Source of the DNA: Planctomycetota bacterium
GTDB lineage: Bacteria > Planctomycetota > GCA-002687715
DNA length: 64,000 bases
Reading direction: 5' to 3'
Assembly (NCBI GenBank): GCA_002683135.1
Contig: NYSS01000005.1
Coordinates: 104,834 to 168,833 of the forward strand
Shown here: positions 44,630-52,867 of the stretch, in pieces
How positions within the stretch are numbered: position 1 is the first letter of the stretch
Layout of the letters: each line of letters opens with the position of its first letter
Made by a program: the position numbers and the translations under genes
The notes under the pieces: generated by a model
The model's database searches: none
What the model was told of the DNA's origin: nothing
What the model saw: the letters and a program-made list of their open reading frames with translations, nothing else

Positions 44630-45724
44630 ATGGCGGAGTCGAACGAAGGCATGACCTATGGTGCGTCGGGCGTGGATACGGGCGCGGCCGGCCGCGCGCT
44701 CAAGGGGCTCGCCGACTGCGTCGTCGAGACACATAGCTTTCGGGATGCGGCGGGCGTCGGGAGGCCGCTGCGCGGCCTCGGCTACTACGCCAACGTACTT
44801 GACATGGGTGACGGCCGTGGCCTGGCCGTCGCCGCGGATGGCGTCGGCACCAAGCTCATCGTGGCGGAGATGGTCGGTCGCTACGACACGGTCGGCATCG
44901 ATTGCATCGCGATGAACGTCAACGATCTCATCTGCGTTGGCGCGGAGCCCATCGCGATGTTGGATTACGTGGCTGTCGGGACCGCTGACCAGGATGTCCT
45001 CGCCCAGGTGGGGCAGGGGCTCCTTGAGGGGGCGCGCCAGTGCGAGATCACGATCCCCGGCGGCGAGCTGGCGCAGGTCAAGGAGATGCTGCGAGGCGAA
45101 GGCGCGACCGAGGGCTTCGACCTCGTGGGCACGGCGGTCGGCACGGTGCCGCTCGACAGGGTCATGTGGGGACAGGATATCGTCCCGGGTGACGTCGTCG
45201 TCGGGATCGCGTCGAAGGGATTGCACAGCAACGGCTACACGCTCGCGCGCAAGGCCCTGTGCCCGGATGGAGATTACTCGCGGCATGACGACGACCTGGG
45301 ACGCACGGTCGGAGATGAACTCCTCGAGCCGACTGCGCTATACGTCGCGTTTGCCAAGGACCTGTTTCGACAGGACATCCCGTTGCATGCCATCTGTCAC
45401 ATCACCGGCGATGGCTACATGAACCTGACGCGGGTCGAGGCCGACGTCGGATTTTGCCTGGACGATTTCCCCGACCCCCTCCCGGTCTTCAAGGCGATCC
45501 AGAGTCGAGGTAACGTCGACTTGGCCGAGATGTACACCGTCTTCAATATGGGGATCGGCCTGTGCGTCATCTTGCCTGCCGACCACGCTGACGCCGTCGT
45601 CGCGACGTCGACGCGCCACGGCTATGCGGCGCGCGTCCTCGGACAGGTCACGGATCGCGCCGGCCTCGTCGAGATCCCCCAGCACGGACTGGCAGGCCGC
45701 GGCGGCAAGCTCGAACGCGTCTAG
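44630..45724 (+). CDS. purM: Phosphoribosylformylglycinamidine cyclo-ligase
   Basis: The 364-aa enzyme has the N-terminal YGASGVDTGAAGRALKGLAD, DGVGTKLIVAEMVGRYDTVG, IAMNVNDLICVGAEPIAMLDY and GVVVGIASKGLHSNGYTLAR-type loop (here DVVVGIASKGLHSNGYTLAR), all PurM landmarks. It closes the imidazole ring in purine synthesis using ATP. The ATG at 44630 has GGAG 7 nt upstream; a GTG at 44615 would add five residues. Its TAG stop shares the palindrome CTAG with the stop of a small reading frame on the other strand. Confidence 0.95.
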   Translation: MAESNEGMTYGASGVDTGAAGRALKGLADCVVETHSFRDAAGVGRPLRGLGYYANVLDMGDGRGLAVAADGVGTKLIVAEMVGRYDTVGIDCIAMNVNDLICVGAEPIAMLDYVAVGTADQDVLAQVGQGLLEGARQCEITIPGGELAQVKEMLRGEGATEGFDLVGTAVGTVPLDRVMWGQDIVPGDVVVGIASKGLHSNGYTLARKALCPDGDYSRHDDDLGRTVGDELLEPTALYVAFAKDLFRQDIPLHAICHITGDGYMNLTRVEADVGFCLDDFPDPLPVFKAIQSRGNVDLAEMYTVFNMGIGLCVILPADHADAVVATSTRHGYAARVLGQVTDRAGLVEIPQHGLAGRGGKLERV

Positions 45725-45789
45725 TTGATCTTCGGCGCTTCGATTTCTTCGAAGCGGGTCACGAGCGGGACGACGACCGTCTTTGTCAC
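45721..45789 (-). CDS. Possible 22-residue micro-protein coupled to the CPBP protease
   Basis: The CPBP stop is part of a GTGA, and the GTG opens a 22-codon frame (MTKTVVVPLVTRFEEIEAPKIN) ending in TAG. This is the same 4-nt overlap used by true gene pairs in this window. The peptide is not hydrophobic and has no known motif. Its stop shares CTAG with the convergent purM stop. It may be chance. Confidence 0.25.
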   Translation of the reverse strand: MTKTVVVPLVTRFEEIEAPKIN

Positions 45790-46676
45790 GACCCCACCTC
45801 TCGCTTCGCGGCCCGTACCCTGAGCCACCATATAAGAGCCAACGTGAACAAGAGCGCGGCCCAGCCCAGCAGCCCGTCGTACAGCCGCTTTGTTCCCAGT
45901 AGCCAGAGGTCCTCGTTGATGCGCTCGTCCACGTCTTCGAGCGTCTTGTTGGAGGTGAAGCGGACCCAGACCCAGCCAGCGTGGACGCCCATGGCGAGGA
46001 AGATCGTCCGGCGGCCTTCTCGCACGATGGCGAGGATGAGTCCGACGAGCAGAAGGCCCACCACCTCTCGCCAGCGCAGGGTGAACATCTCGCCGAGCCC
46101 CGCGAAGCACGCGGGCATTGTGTCCCACCACGCCTCCGGCGGGCGGCTCTTCGGTGGGCGCAGGAAGTGGGACACGGCGAAGATGGTGCTGCCGAGGATG
46201 ATCGCGACGGTGGGGCCGAATGTGGCGCGCAGCCGACCGTGCAACAAACCGCGGAACAGGGACTCCTCGAGCAGAGCGAGGGCGAGGGCCTGCAGCAGGT
46301 ACAGGACGGTCTTCAGCAACAGCATGGCCGGCCCCATCTCGGGCTCGATCAGCCGCGCTCCGAGGAGCAGCAGGACGCCGTTCAGGATGACGAGGCTGAG
46401 GACGCCGCAAAGGAGTCCGCCGGCGATGTCCCGCACGGGCTGTCGGCCACCAGCCAGCCCGAGCACCTTTGTGAGTCCGGACCGCGGCACGCGGGCGACG
46501 AGGAGCCAGCAGATGACCACCAGTGGGACCAGGCCCTTGCGGCCGATCCGATCCGGCTCCTGGGCCCCGGCGATGGCGGCGATTCCCGCGATTAAGGTCA
46601 CGGCCGCGCTGGCCAACGTCAGGGCCAAAAAGAGTCGAAATAGCTCCCGAAGGGGATTTAGTGGGGTTTTGGGCAC
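45786..46676 (-). CDS. CPBP-family intramembrane glutamic endopeptidase
   Basis: The 296-aa membrane protein has about eight hydrophobic segments. The Abi/CPBP motifs are visible: EESLFRG (EExxxR), SHF in the next helix, and GVHAGW. Relatives (Rce1-like) cut prenylated or peptide substrates in the membrane and serve in bacteriocin immunity or envelope regulation; the substrate here is unknown. It starts with GTG at 46676, with TTGCGT-N16-TAGCGT ending 6 nt upstream. It is divergent from the secreted protein gene. Confidence 0.87.
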   Translation of the reverse strand: MPKTPLNPLRELFRLFLALTLASAAVTLIAGIAAIAGAQEPDRIGRKGLVPLVVICWLLVARVPRSGLTKVLGLAGGRQPVRDIAGGLLCGVLSLVILNGVLLLLGARLIEPEMGPAMLLLKTVLYLLQALALALLEESLFRGLLHGRLRATFGPTVAIILGSTIFAVSHFLRPPKSRPPEAWWDTMPACFAGLGEMFTLRWREVVGLLLVGLILAIVREGRRTIFLAMGVHAGWVWVRFTSNKTLEDVDERINEDLWLLGTKRLYDGLLGWAALLFTLALIWWLRVRAAKREVGS

Positions 46677-46682
46677 GCCAGG

Positions 46683-46710
46683 ACGCTACCCTGCCGCGCC
46701 TGACACGCAA
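46683..46710 (-). promoter_or_regulatory. Candidate promoter of the CPBP gene
   Basis: On the minus strand TTGCGT (46705-46710) and TAGCGT (46683-46688) are 16 nt apart, and the -10 ends 6 nt before the GTG start. This again predicts a leaderless message. Confidence 0.4.
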
Positions 46711-46719
46711 ATGCGGCGC

Positions 46720-46749
46720 TTGATCGTTGCTGTTTCAGAGGGTTAGGAT
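46720..46749 (+). promoter_or_regulatory. Candidate promoter of the secreted protein gene
   Basis: TTGATC (46720-46725) and TAGGAT (46744-46749) are 18 nt apart. The message would have a leader of about 80 nt ending in a strong GGGAGGGAGG ribosome-binding site before the ATG at 46838. Confidence 0.4.
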
Positions 46750-46837
46750 CGAGCCCCCGGCTTGGTGGCTACATCCCGCTGCTGGTCGGCCAGAAGGTCC
46801 ATCCACGCCGAGGCCCGGGCCTCGGGAGGGAGGCTGC

Positions 46838-47962
46838 ATGAATCGCGCTTTTATCGTCTGCCTGTGTACGGCGCTCCTCGGCGGAGGGGTTTTTGCCCAG
46901 CAACCGAACGGCCCCAACGCGACCCAGACGATCAATGGCCAGAGCGGGCCGCCTTACCCGATAACGAACGCCCCGGTGCCGCTGGGGGTTCCCAGCCTTG
47001 GCTTGCTCCAGGGCCTGCCGAACGCCCCGTTCGTGACGTTCGAGGCGGCCGGTCTCGCCCCGAGCGGCTGGACGGTGCTGGGGAACCAGCTGTTCGATCT
47101 GGACTGGGCAACGACGACGATCCTCGTTGATGGCATCAGTTCGCCCGCATACACCCTGGATGGGACCGGACAGTTCCAGGTGCCCTTCCAGGCGGATGCG
47201 CCGGGCGCGACCGTTGGTGCCACCCGCGCCTTTCAGACGGGCATCATCGACCCGACCGCGCCCGCGGGCGCCAGCTTGACGGCGGCGACGGAGATACAGA
47301 TCGTCCCCGGCATCACCACGATCGCGGGCCCCGTGGGCGACGATACGAGCGCATTGGTGACCCTCACGCCTTTCGGGTTCACGTTGCCGTTCTACAACAA
47401 CACCTATTCCCAGTTCAACGTGGCGTCTAACGGGTTCGTGTCGTTCAACTCGACGACGACGGACTTCACCTCGACACCCACGGAGATGCTCTCTCAGATG
47501 CCGCGCATCTCGCTGTTCTGGTGTGACCTGTCGCCCAACACCGGTGGCCTCATTTCCATCCAGGTCGACGAGAGCACGCCGATCCAGGTCGTGCGGGTGA
47601 TCTACGACAACGTCCCGGAATTCGGCGCTGGCCCGAATCACACGTTCAGCATGGATATCGATGTGCTCGGCAACATCAACATCATCAGCAGCGCGTTCAA
47701 CCCGCCACCTCCGACGTTCGCGGTCCTGACCGGGATCAGCCCGGGCGGTAACCAGAGCGGCGTGACCTCCTGCATGGACATCTTCCCGACCCTCTCGGGT
47801 GCGCCATTCGCCGGCGCGACCAACGACGCCGTGTTCGAGTGGTTCGGCACCTCCGCCGCCACGTATTACACCGCCGCAGCCGCGAACCCGTATGACCTGA
47901 CTGGCCGGACCTTCTCCGCGACCAACATCGGGGCGGGGCAGTACTTCTGCACCAGTTACTGA
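46838..47962 (+). CDS. Secreted protein of unknown function
   Basis: The 374-aa protein has a signal peptide (residues 1-20, ending GGVFA). The mature part is rich in Thr, Ser, Asn, Pro and beta strands. The C-terminal half contains FGFTLPFYNNTYSQFNVASN followed by GFVSFNSTTTDF, a beta-sandwich style also seen in nidogen-like or lectin-like extracellular domains. Few Lys residues and no catalytic motif are present. It has its own promoter candidate, a strong ribosome-binding site and a clear terminator, so it is probably a well-expressed single gene. No PEP-CTERM tail is visible. Confidence 0.75.
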   Translation: MNRAFIVCLCTALLGGGVFAQQPNGPNATQTINGQSGPPYPITNAPVPLGVPSLGLLQGLPNAPFVTFEAAGLAPSGWTVLGNQLFDLDWATTTILVDGISSPAYTLDGTGQFQVPFQADAPGATVGATRAFQTGIIDPTAPAGASLTAATEIQIVPGITTIAGPVGDDTSALVTLTPFGFTLPFYNNTYSQFNVASNGFVSFNSTTTDFTSTPTEMLSQMPRISLFWCDLSPNTGGLISIQVDESTPIQVVRVIYDNVPEFGAGPNHTFSMDIDVLGNINIISSAFNPPPPTFAVLTGISPGGNQSGVTSCMDIFPTLSGAPFAGATNDAVFEWFGTSAATYYTAAAANPYDLTGRTFSATNIGAGQYFCTSY

Positions 47963-47985
47963 TCTCCACCTGCGAGCCGGATCGA

Positions 47986-48015
47986 GGGCCGGCCAGGCAT
48001 CCTGGTCGGCCCTTT
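47986..48015 (+). terminator. Intrinsic terminator of the secreted protein gene
   Basis: GGGCCGGCCAGG (47986-47997) pairs with CCTGGTCGGCCC (48001-48012) in a 12-bp stem with one G-U pair and a 3-nt loop, then TTT. Confidence 0.75.
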
Positions 48016-48068
48016 GCGTCTGTCCGCCGACAGCGCCCTGCTCGATCGCAGCCTCAGCACGATCACCC

Positions 48069-48527
48069 ATGAACGAGGACACCGTCACCAGATTCACGCC
48101 ACCCCGGCCGAAGGGCGACGGCAAGGCGCTCCTGGTCGTGATCGAGGGGGCCGCATGCGGGCAGACCCTGGCGCTCGAGGATGGCGAGGTGACGCTCGGG
48201 CGCCGCCCCGACAACGACCTGGTCCTCGCGTCTCCCGCCATCAGCAAGTACCACGCCCGTGTCTGCGCCCGCGGGGATCAGTTCTCCATAGAAGACCTCG
48301 AGTCCACCAACGGCTCGATCGTCAACCAGGTCCGCCTCAAGCCTCACCAGGTTCGTCGTCTCTACCACGGTGACGTGGTCAACCTCGGCGACCACACGAT
48401 CATGTTTCGCTATGAGAACGGCGGCTTCGCGGACAAGACCGGCATGTCGACCATCTCTTTCGATATGTCGGAGGTGCGGGAGGAGGCAGAGAAGCTGCTC
48501 GGCGGCTGGATGAGGTCGGGGAAGTAG
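48069..48527 (+). CDS. FHA-domain protein
   Basis: The 152-aa cytoplasmic protein consists of one forkhead-associated domain (about 20-120): LGRRPDNDLVLASPAISKYH with the conserved Gly-Arg and Ser-x-x-His, then ESTNGSIVN. A short C-terminal helix (about 135-150) follows. FHA domains bind phosphothreonine peptides; no kinase is nearby. It converges with the DUF445 gene (15-nt gap). Whether it acts with the minus-strand operon is open. Confidence 0.9.
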   Translation: MNEDTVTRFTPPRPKGDGKALLVVIEGAACGQTLALEDGEVTLGRRPDNDLVLASPAISKYHARVCARGDQFSIEDLESTNGSIVNQVRLKPHQVRRLYHGDVVNLGDHTIMFRYENGGFADKTGMSTISFDMSEVREEAEKLLGGWMRSGK

Positions 48528-48542
48528 TTGGCGACGGGCCCC

Positions 48543-49256
48543 TCAGGCGACGATCGCCGTGAGCAGGCCGATCAGTCCCCCGAAGACGCCTCCCCAGACG
48601 ACCAGCCAGCCCAGGTGGGCGCGGATCATGTCTTGAACGATGCGCTTCACGTCATCGGGGGTGAGCTCCTCGAGGCGCCCAGCGACGATCTTGTCCACCT
48701 TTGCGGTGATGGACTCAGCCACATCGTGTCCGCCGATGTTCTGCGTGACCGCGTCGCGGAAGCCCTCTGACGTGGCGATGTCTTCCACGACGTCCCTGAG
48801 GACCGCCTCCACCGGATCTTGCATCGCAGACAGAGCGGACTTGCCGCCGAACATCCCGAGCATGGACCCGAGCCGCGACTCCATCACCGCGTCCGAGATC
48901 TTGTCGAACACGCGGTCGTAATCGACCGCCTCCTTCAGCGCGTTCGGATCAATGGACCCGATGCCCGCGGCCGATTCCGACGCGAGCAGGCGTTCCACGT
49001 TTTCCGTGGTGAAGAACTGCTCCATGATCAGCTCGTGGATCGCGCTCTTGAACTCCTCGAACCGGGTAGGGATGACCCCGGACCCGTATAGCAGCGGCAC
49101 CTTCTCGAACAGCATGTACACCGCCAGCCAGTTGGTGATCGCGCCGGACAGCGCGAACAGGCCGGTGAACAGCACAGGTTCACGCCACACGGGCGTCACC
49201 AAGCCCGCGGTGACCAGGGCCGCGGCGGCGAGATTCGTAAGGAGAGATTTGTTCAT
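48543..49256 (-). CDS. DUF445-family membrane protein
   Basis: The 237-aa protein has N-terminal hydrophobic helices (about 5-50) with the family signature SGAITNWLAVYMLFEKVP and GSGVIPTRFEEFKSAI. A long helical soluble region follows, with a C-terminal membrane helix (WLVVWGGVFGGLIGLLTAIV). DUF445 proteins are envelope proteins of unknown function. It is the last gene of the seven-gene operon and its ATG overlaps the patatin stop (ATGA). Confidence 0.85.
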   Translation of the reverse strand: MNKSLLTNLAAAALVTAGLVTPVWREPVLFTGLFALSGAITNWLAVYMLFEKVPLLYGSGVIPTRFEEFKSAIHELIMEQFFTTENVERLLASESAAGIGSIDPNALKEAVDYDRVFDKISDAVMESRLGSMLGMFGGKSALSAMQDPVEAVLRDVVEDIATSEGFRDAVTQNIGGHDVAESITAKVDKIVAGRLEELTPDDVKRIVQDMIRAHLGWLVVWGGVFGGLIGLLTAIVA

Positions 49257-50239
49257 CGCACGCCGAACGCCAAGGCGAGCTTGGCGTTCTGTAGGGTGTC
49301 GGACAGGACCTCGCGCGCGCGCAGGTAGTTGCGTTCGACGCGGGAAAAATCGAACAGCGCGGGATCGTCGATCCTCGGGTTCAAGATGAGCAGGTCGACG
49401 TTTGGTGTCTCACGCACTTCGCGAATCTGATATTCCCACGCGAGGTTCTCCAGGGCGTTGATGGAGACGAGGAATCGCATCAGGAACCCACTGGCCGCGG
49501 ATGGGCGCGGGTCATTGCCGAAGTGGGTGCCGATCAGGATCAACTTCTTGTCGGGGTGACGACGGTTGTGCTCGGCGATGGGTGAGATGAGCGGGGTCTT
49601 CTCGACCAGTCCGCCATCGTAAAATCCGGTCTCTTCGCCGTCGTGTTGCCTCGGAATGACGATCCCGGGGATGCTCATGGACTGGAAGATCGCCGACAGC
49701 AGCGGCCCGCGGCGAAAGACCTTGCGCATGCAGCGGCCGTCGTCGGTGCAGGCGATGCAGCGGAAGGGCCGCGGGCAATCCTCGAACGTCTTGGCGGTGA
49801 GCGCGTTGTCGATGGCCCGGGCGAAGTACTCCCCACGGATGAGCCCGTTCGGGAGCTTGTGCCCAAACGGCTTCAGGAGGAGGGCGATGGCGAGCCGAGC
49901 CCAGGGGACATCGACCGATCCCTTGCGATTCAAGGACGCGACCGACTCGTAGACGCGGTCGATGGGCGTCCCGCTTGCCCAGGGCCCACCGATGGCGGCG
50001 CCGGCGCTCGTGCCCCAGACCTCGTCGACGTGGGCGTCGATGCCGAGCTCTTCCAGGATCTTGCCGAACGCCAGGTTGCCGCAAAGGCCGGGCACCGAAC
50101 CGCCCCCGAATGACGCGACGATGCGGTGCTGGGGGGCGGCGACGAGTCGCATGAGCGCCGTGTATCGCTCCGGGTCGAGCGGCGCCAGGATCTGCTCCTT
50201 GCGTTCCAGGACATCGGCGCTGTTGTGGGGATGGGTCAC
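49253..50239 (-). CDS. Patatin-like phospholipase
   Basis: The 328-aa protein has the oxyanion-hole motif FGGGSVPG (about 44-51), the nucleophile elbow GTSAG with S78, and the dyad Asp D208 in YDGGL. This is the complete patatin Ser-Asp set. Such enzymes hydrolyse acyl chains from phospholipids. It starts with GTG overlapping the previous stop (GTGA); the in-frame extension further upstream runs into the hydrolase gene. There is no signal peptide, so it should act from the cytoplasmic face. Confidence 0.9.
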   Translation of the reverse strand: MTHPHNSADVLERKEQILAPLDPERYTALMRLVAAPQHRIVASFGGGSVPGLCGNLAFGKILEELGIDAHVDEVWGTSAGAAIGGPWASGTPIDRVYESVASLNRKGSVDVPWARLAIALLLKPFGHKLPNGLIRGEYFARAIDNALTAKTFEDCPRPFRCIACTDDGRCMRKVFRRGPLLSAIFQSMSIPGIVIPRQHDGEETGFYDGGLVEKTPLISPIAEHNRRHPDKKLILIGTHFGNDPRPSAASGFLMRFLVSINALENLAWEYQIREVRETPNVDLLILNPRIDDPALFDFSRVERNYLRAREVLSDTLQNAKLALAFGVR

Positions 50240-51168
50240 GTCGCGGCCCCGCTCAGATCGGGTGGGTCGGCGAACGCGGTGTCGGGCTCGACGATGATCT
50301 CGGTTTCGAACGTTCGCACCGCTGGTCCTGCTTCCTGCGGGGCTCCCCGGAGCCACGATTCAAGCCGGTGCAGCAGCGCGTCACGTGGGAGGGTGGAGGG
50401 GATCACGTGCGGCGCCCCCAGGAATGTCTCGATCCACCTCGGCTCTCCGCTCCCGCTCTCGACCACCCTCCGCACGCCAGCGTTGTCGATGACCTGGTCG
50501 TCCTCTGCGAGCATGCAATACGTGGGGACCTTTATCCGCCAGAACTGCCGTGACGTGAATCGCTGGCACCTGAACATGGAGGTGAGGAACCTGGCGGAGA
50601 CCCGTCGTGTCCGCAATGCGTCGCCCTCGAGGGCTGTTCGCCAGTCGTCCCGGTTCACGATTTCCTTGGGGCCGAACGGCAAATCGTAGAGCTTGGTCGG
50701 GTTTGTAAACGACCTGCGCAGCACGCGCAGCCGCCGCGCGAGCGGGACGTTGACGGTCGACGCGAACGCGGGCGCCGGCAGGATCAGGGTGTCGCAGAGG
50801 TCGGGGTGACGGATGGCCAAGGCGGCAGCGAAAACGCCGCCAAGGGATAGACCAATGATGCCCAGGGGCGCCCCGGGGTGCCGCCCGCGGACCTCTTCGC
50901 AGACGCGCCGCACATCATCCACGAGGATCGACCAGTCTTCGGCGTGGCCGCGCTCACCGCCGGAGATCCCACACCCACGTCGGTCGGGGAGGTAGGCCGA
51001 AATACCCCGCGCCTGCAAAGCCCGCGCGACGCCGTCGTACCAGCCCATGTGGCTGGCGATGCCGTGAACGACCACGACGGCCGGCCCGTCCGCGTTCGCC
51101 GCAGGGCGCGCCCCGACGGCCAGCTCGACGCCATCGCGCGCCAGGATCCGGATCACCTCGCCGTCCAT
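50236..51168 (-). CDS. Alpha/beta hydrolase (lysophospholipase-like), copy 2
   Basis: The 310-aa protein shows VVHGIASHMGWYD, the nucleophile elbow GLSLGG, Asp in LAEDDQVIDN and His in GAPHVIPS, a complete triad. The cap region (about 150-220) is helical. It resembles monoacylglycerol lipases and lysophospholipases. The ATG at 51168 lies 1 nt after the GH3 stop, favoured over one 12 codons upstream inside GH3. It shares the IDNAGV segment and layout with the hydrolase at 54003, so the two are paralogues. Confidence 0.88.
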   Translation of the reverse strand: MDGEVIRILARDGVELAVGARPAANADGPAVVVVHGIASHMGWYDGVARALQARGISAYLPDRRGCGISGGERGHAEDWSILVDDVRRVCEEVRGRHPGAPLGIIGLSLGGVFAAALAIRHPDLCDTLILPAPAFASTVNVPLARRLRVLRRSFTNPTKLYDLPFGPKEIVNRDDWRTALEGDALRTRRVSARFLTSMFRCQRFTSRQFWRIKVPTYCMLAEDDQVIDNAGVRRVVESGSGEPRWIETFLGAPHVIPSTLPRDALLHRLESWLRGAPQEAGPAVRTFETEIIVEPDTAFADPPDLSGAAT

Positions 51169-51169
51169 G

Positions 51170-52867
51170 TCAGTCGAGGGACGTGATGTCTTCGAGCCAG
51201 TCATCCTTGTCGAGGTCCTTCTTGGTCGACAGGAGCACGGTCTTGGCCTGGAAGAGCCGCTTGCCCGATGCGACCAGCTTCTTTTTTTCGGCGTCGTACC
51301 AGCCGGTCTTCATGGAGTGCAGCAACGGAGAGTTCAGGCGGAGGCTCTTACGCTTTGCTTCGTATTCGAGGTTGAGATCGGACAGGTGCCGGTCGATTGC
51401 CCCAAGGAACGAGCGCCGTTTGTCGGGCGGTAGCCCCGCCGCGGACTCTACCTTGAATACGTATCGCGCTGTGTCGACATCAGCCTCCGCCTTGAAGTGG
51501 TCGACGGCGATGGCGAACTCCTTCGAGGCCCGCTCGACGGCGTCGATGACCTGATTGACGCTGACCTTCTCGCCAGTGATCGACGTCATGCCCCTTCCCT
51601 TGCGGCGGAACACGACGACGGGGGCGGAGTTGTACCACCCGATGACCTCGATGACGTCATTGATGTCGTACCGGTACAGGCCGCCGGTGGTCGTGAAGAA
51701 GATGTAGTACTCCTGGCCTTCTTTGATCTGGTTTACGGAGAGGAAGTTCCAGACCTCACGGTCGTCGGGGTTGGCCTCCAGGTCGTCTACGGCGACGAAC
51801 TCGTATACGTTCGTCGCGACCGTGAGGACGCCGCCCGACCCGTCGTCGCTGAGGGGGATGCTGCCGCGGGCTTCGGACGACAGGTAGCCCCAGTCGCGGA
51901 CCGGGACGCCCTTGCGGCCATCCGGGTCAAACCAACCGGGGAACCGGTCCACGTACGCGCCCACGGTGCCACCCTTCCAGCAACCGATGAGATCGAGGCC
52001 CGGCCAGTAGTCTGCGGGCAGGAGCATCCCCGCGCGCCGCTCGCGAGCCCGCTCGAGTCGCTTTGCGCGCTCTGGGTCACGCCGCATGCGTGGCTGGAGG
52101 AGGGCTCGCAGTTCCGGCGGGATGGAGAGCTTCGGGTTCAGGGTGCCGTCGTGCAGGTCCTTCAGCAGCACGTCGGCATTGTCGTTCGCGATCTCGCACA
52201 TCTTGATGATCGACGACGGGTTGGCCGTCGCGAGGAACGAGACATCCGCGCCGATGCCGAGGCGCATGATGATGTAGTACTTGGCCTCGTAGTCCTCGAG
52301 CTCGAAGACCTCGTACGGCACCAGATAGGTGCTGCGGACGAGCCCGGGCATGTTCTTGTAGATGTGGCCGCTGGTCGATCCGTAGGGGACGCCAGAGGGT
52401 GCGTAGCCTTCAATCGCCGGCGACACGAGGCTCAGGACCTTGCCGCTGAAGATGCGGGGGTGTGCCACCGCCGCGTGATGAAACCACGTGCGCATCTGGT
52501 CGCTGTGGTCGCGCCCCTGGCATGTCCGTGTGAGGGGGACGTATTTCGCGTCACCGGTGGTGCCGGACGTACGCGCGAACATCACGGGGTCTTCAGCCGT
52601 CAGGACGTTCGATTCACCTCGCGTGACGCGGTCCACGCGGTCCTTGATATCTTCGTAGGTGATGACCGGCACGGCGTTCTGCCAGTCCTCCAGGCTACGG
52701 ATCGACCGGAAGCCGAACTCCCTTCCGTATTCCGTGTCCTGGTTGCGCTGGACAATGTCCATCAGCTTGCGCAGCTGGGTGTCCACGGCGTCCCTGGTCG
52801 CGGCCTCGAAGCGCTTCGCGGCCGAGCGTCCGACGGTCTTGATGACAACCGATGCGATGAAACCCAT
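51170..52867 (-). CDS. GH3-family acyl-adenylate-forming enzyme
   Basis: The 565-aa protein matches the GH3 family over its length: VMFARTSGTTGDAKYVPLT (ATP motif, about 97-115), YGSTSGHIYKN, the YRYDINDVIEVIGW hinge region, then FRRKGRGMTSITGEKVSVNQ with the C-terminal domain. Plant GH3 enzymes adenylate carboxylic acids and join them to amino acids; bacterial members are little studied. Here it sits between an enolase-superfamily enzyme and a lipase-like hydrolase, so an acyl or amino-acid conjugate is a plausible product. Its ATG overlaps the previous stop by one base. Confidence 0.88.
   Translation of the reverse strand: MGFIASVVIKTVGRSAAKRFEAATRDAVDTQLRKLMDIVQRNQDTEYGREFGFRSIRSLEDWQNAVPVITYEDIKDRVDRVTRGESNVLTAEDPVMFARTSGTTGDAKYVPLTRTCQGRDHSDQMRTWFHHAAVAHPRIFSGKVLSLVSPAIEGYAPSGVPYGSTSGHIYKNMPGLVRSTYLVPYEVFELEDYEAKYYIIMRLGIGADVSFLATANPSSIIKMCEIANDNADVLLKDLHDGTLNPKLSIPPELRALLQPRMRRDPERAKRLERARERRAGMLLPADYWPGLDLIGCWKGGTVGAYVDRFPGWFDPDGRKGVPVRDWGYLSSEARGSIPLSDDGSGGVLTVATNVYEFVAVDDLEANPDDREVWNFLSVNQIKEGQEYYIFFTTTGGLYRYDINDVIEVIGWYNSAPVVVFRRKGRGMTSITGEKVSVNQVIDAVERASKEFAIAVDHFKAEADVDTARYVFKVESAAGLPPDKRRSFLGAIDRHLSDLNLEYEAKRKSLRLNSPLLHSMKTGWYDAEKKKLVASGKRLFQAKTVLLSTKKDLDKDDWLEDITSLD

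Noticed and set aside
46769-48247. 492-codon open frame on the minus strand
   Set aside because: It is opposite the secreted protein and part of the FHA gene, Arg/Asp-rich and without motifs.
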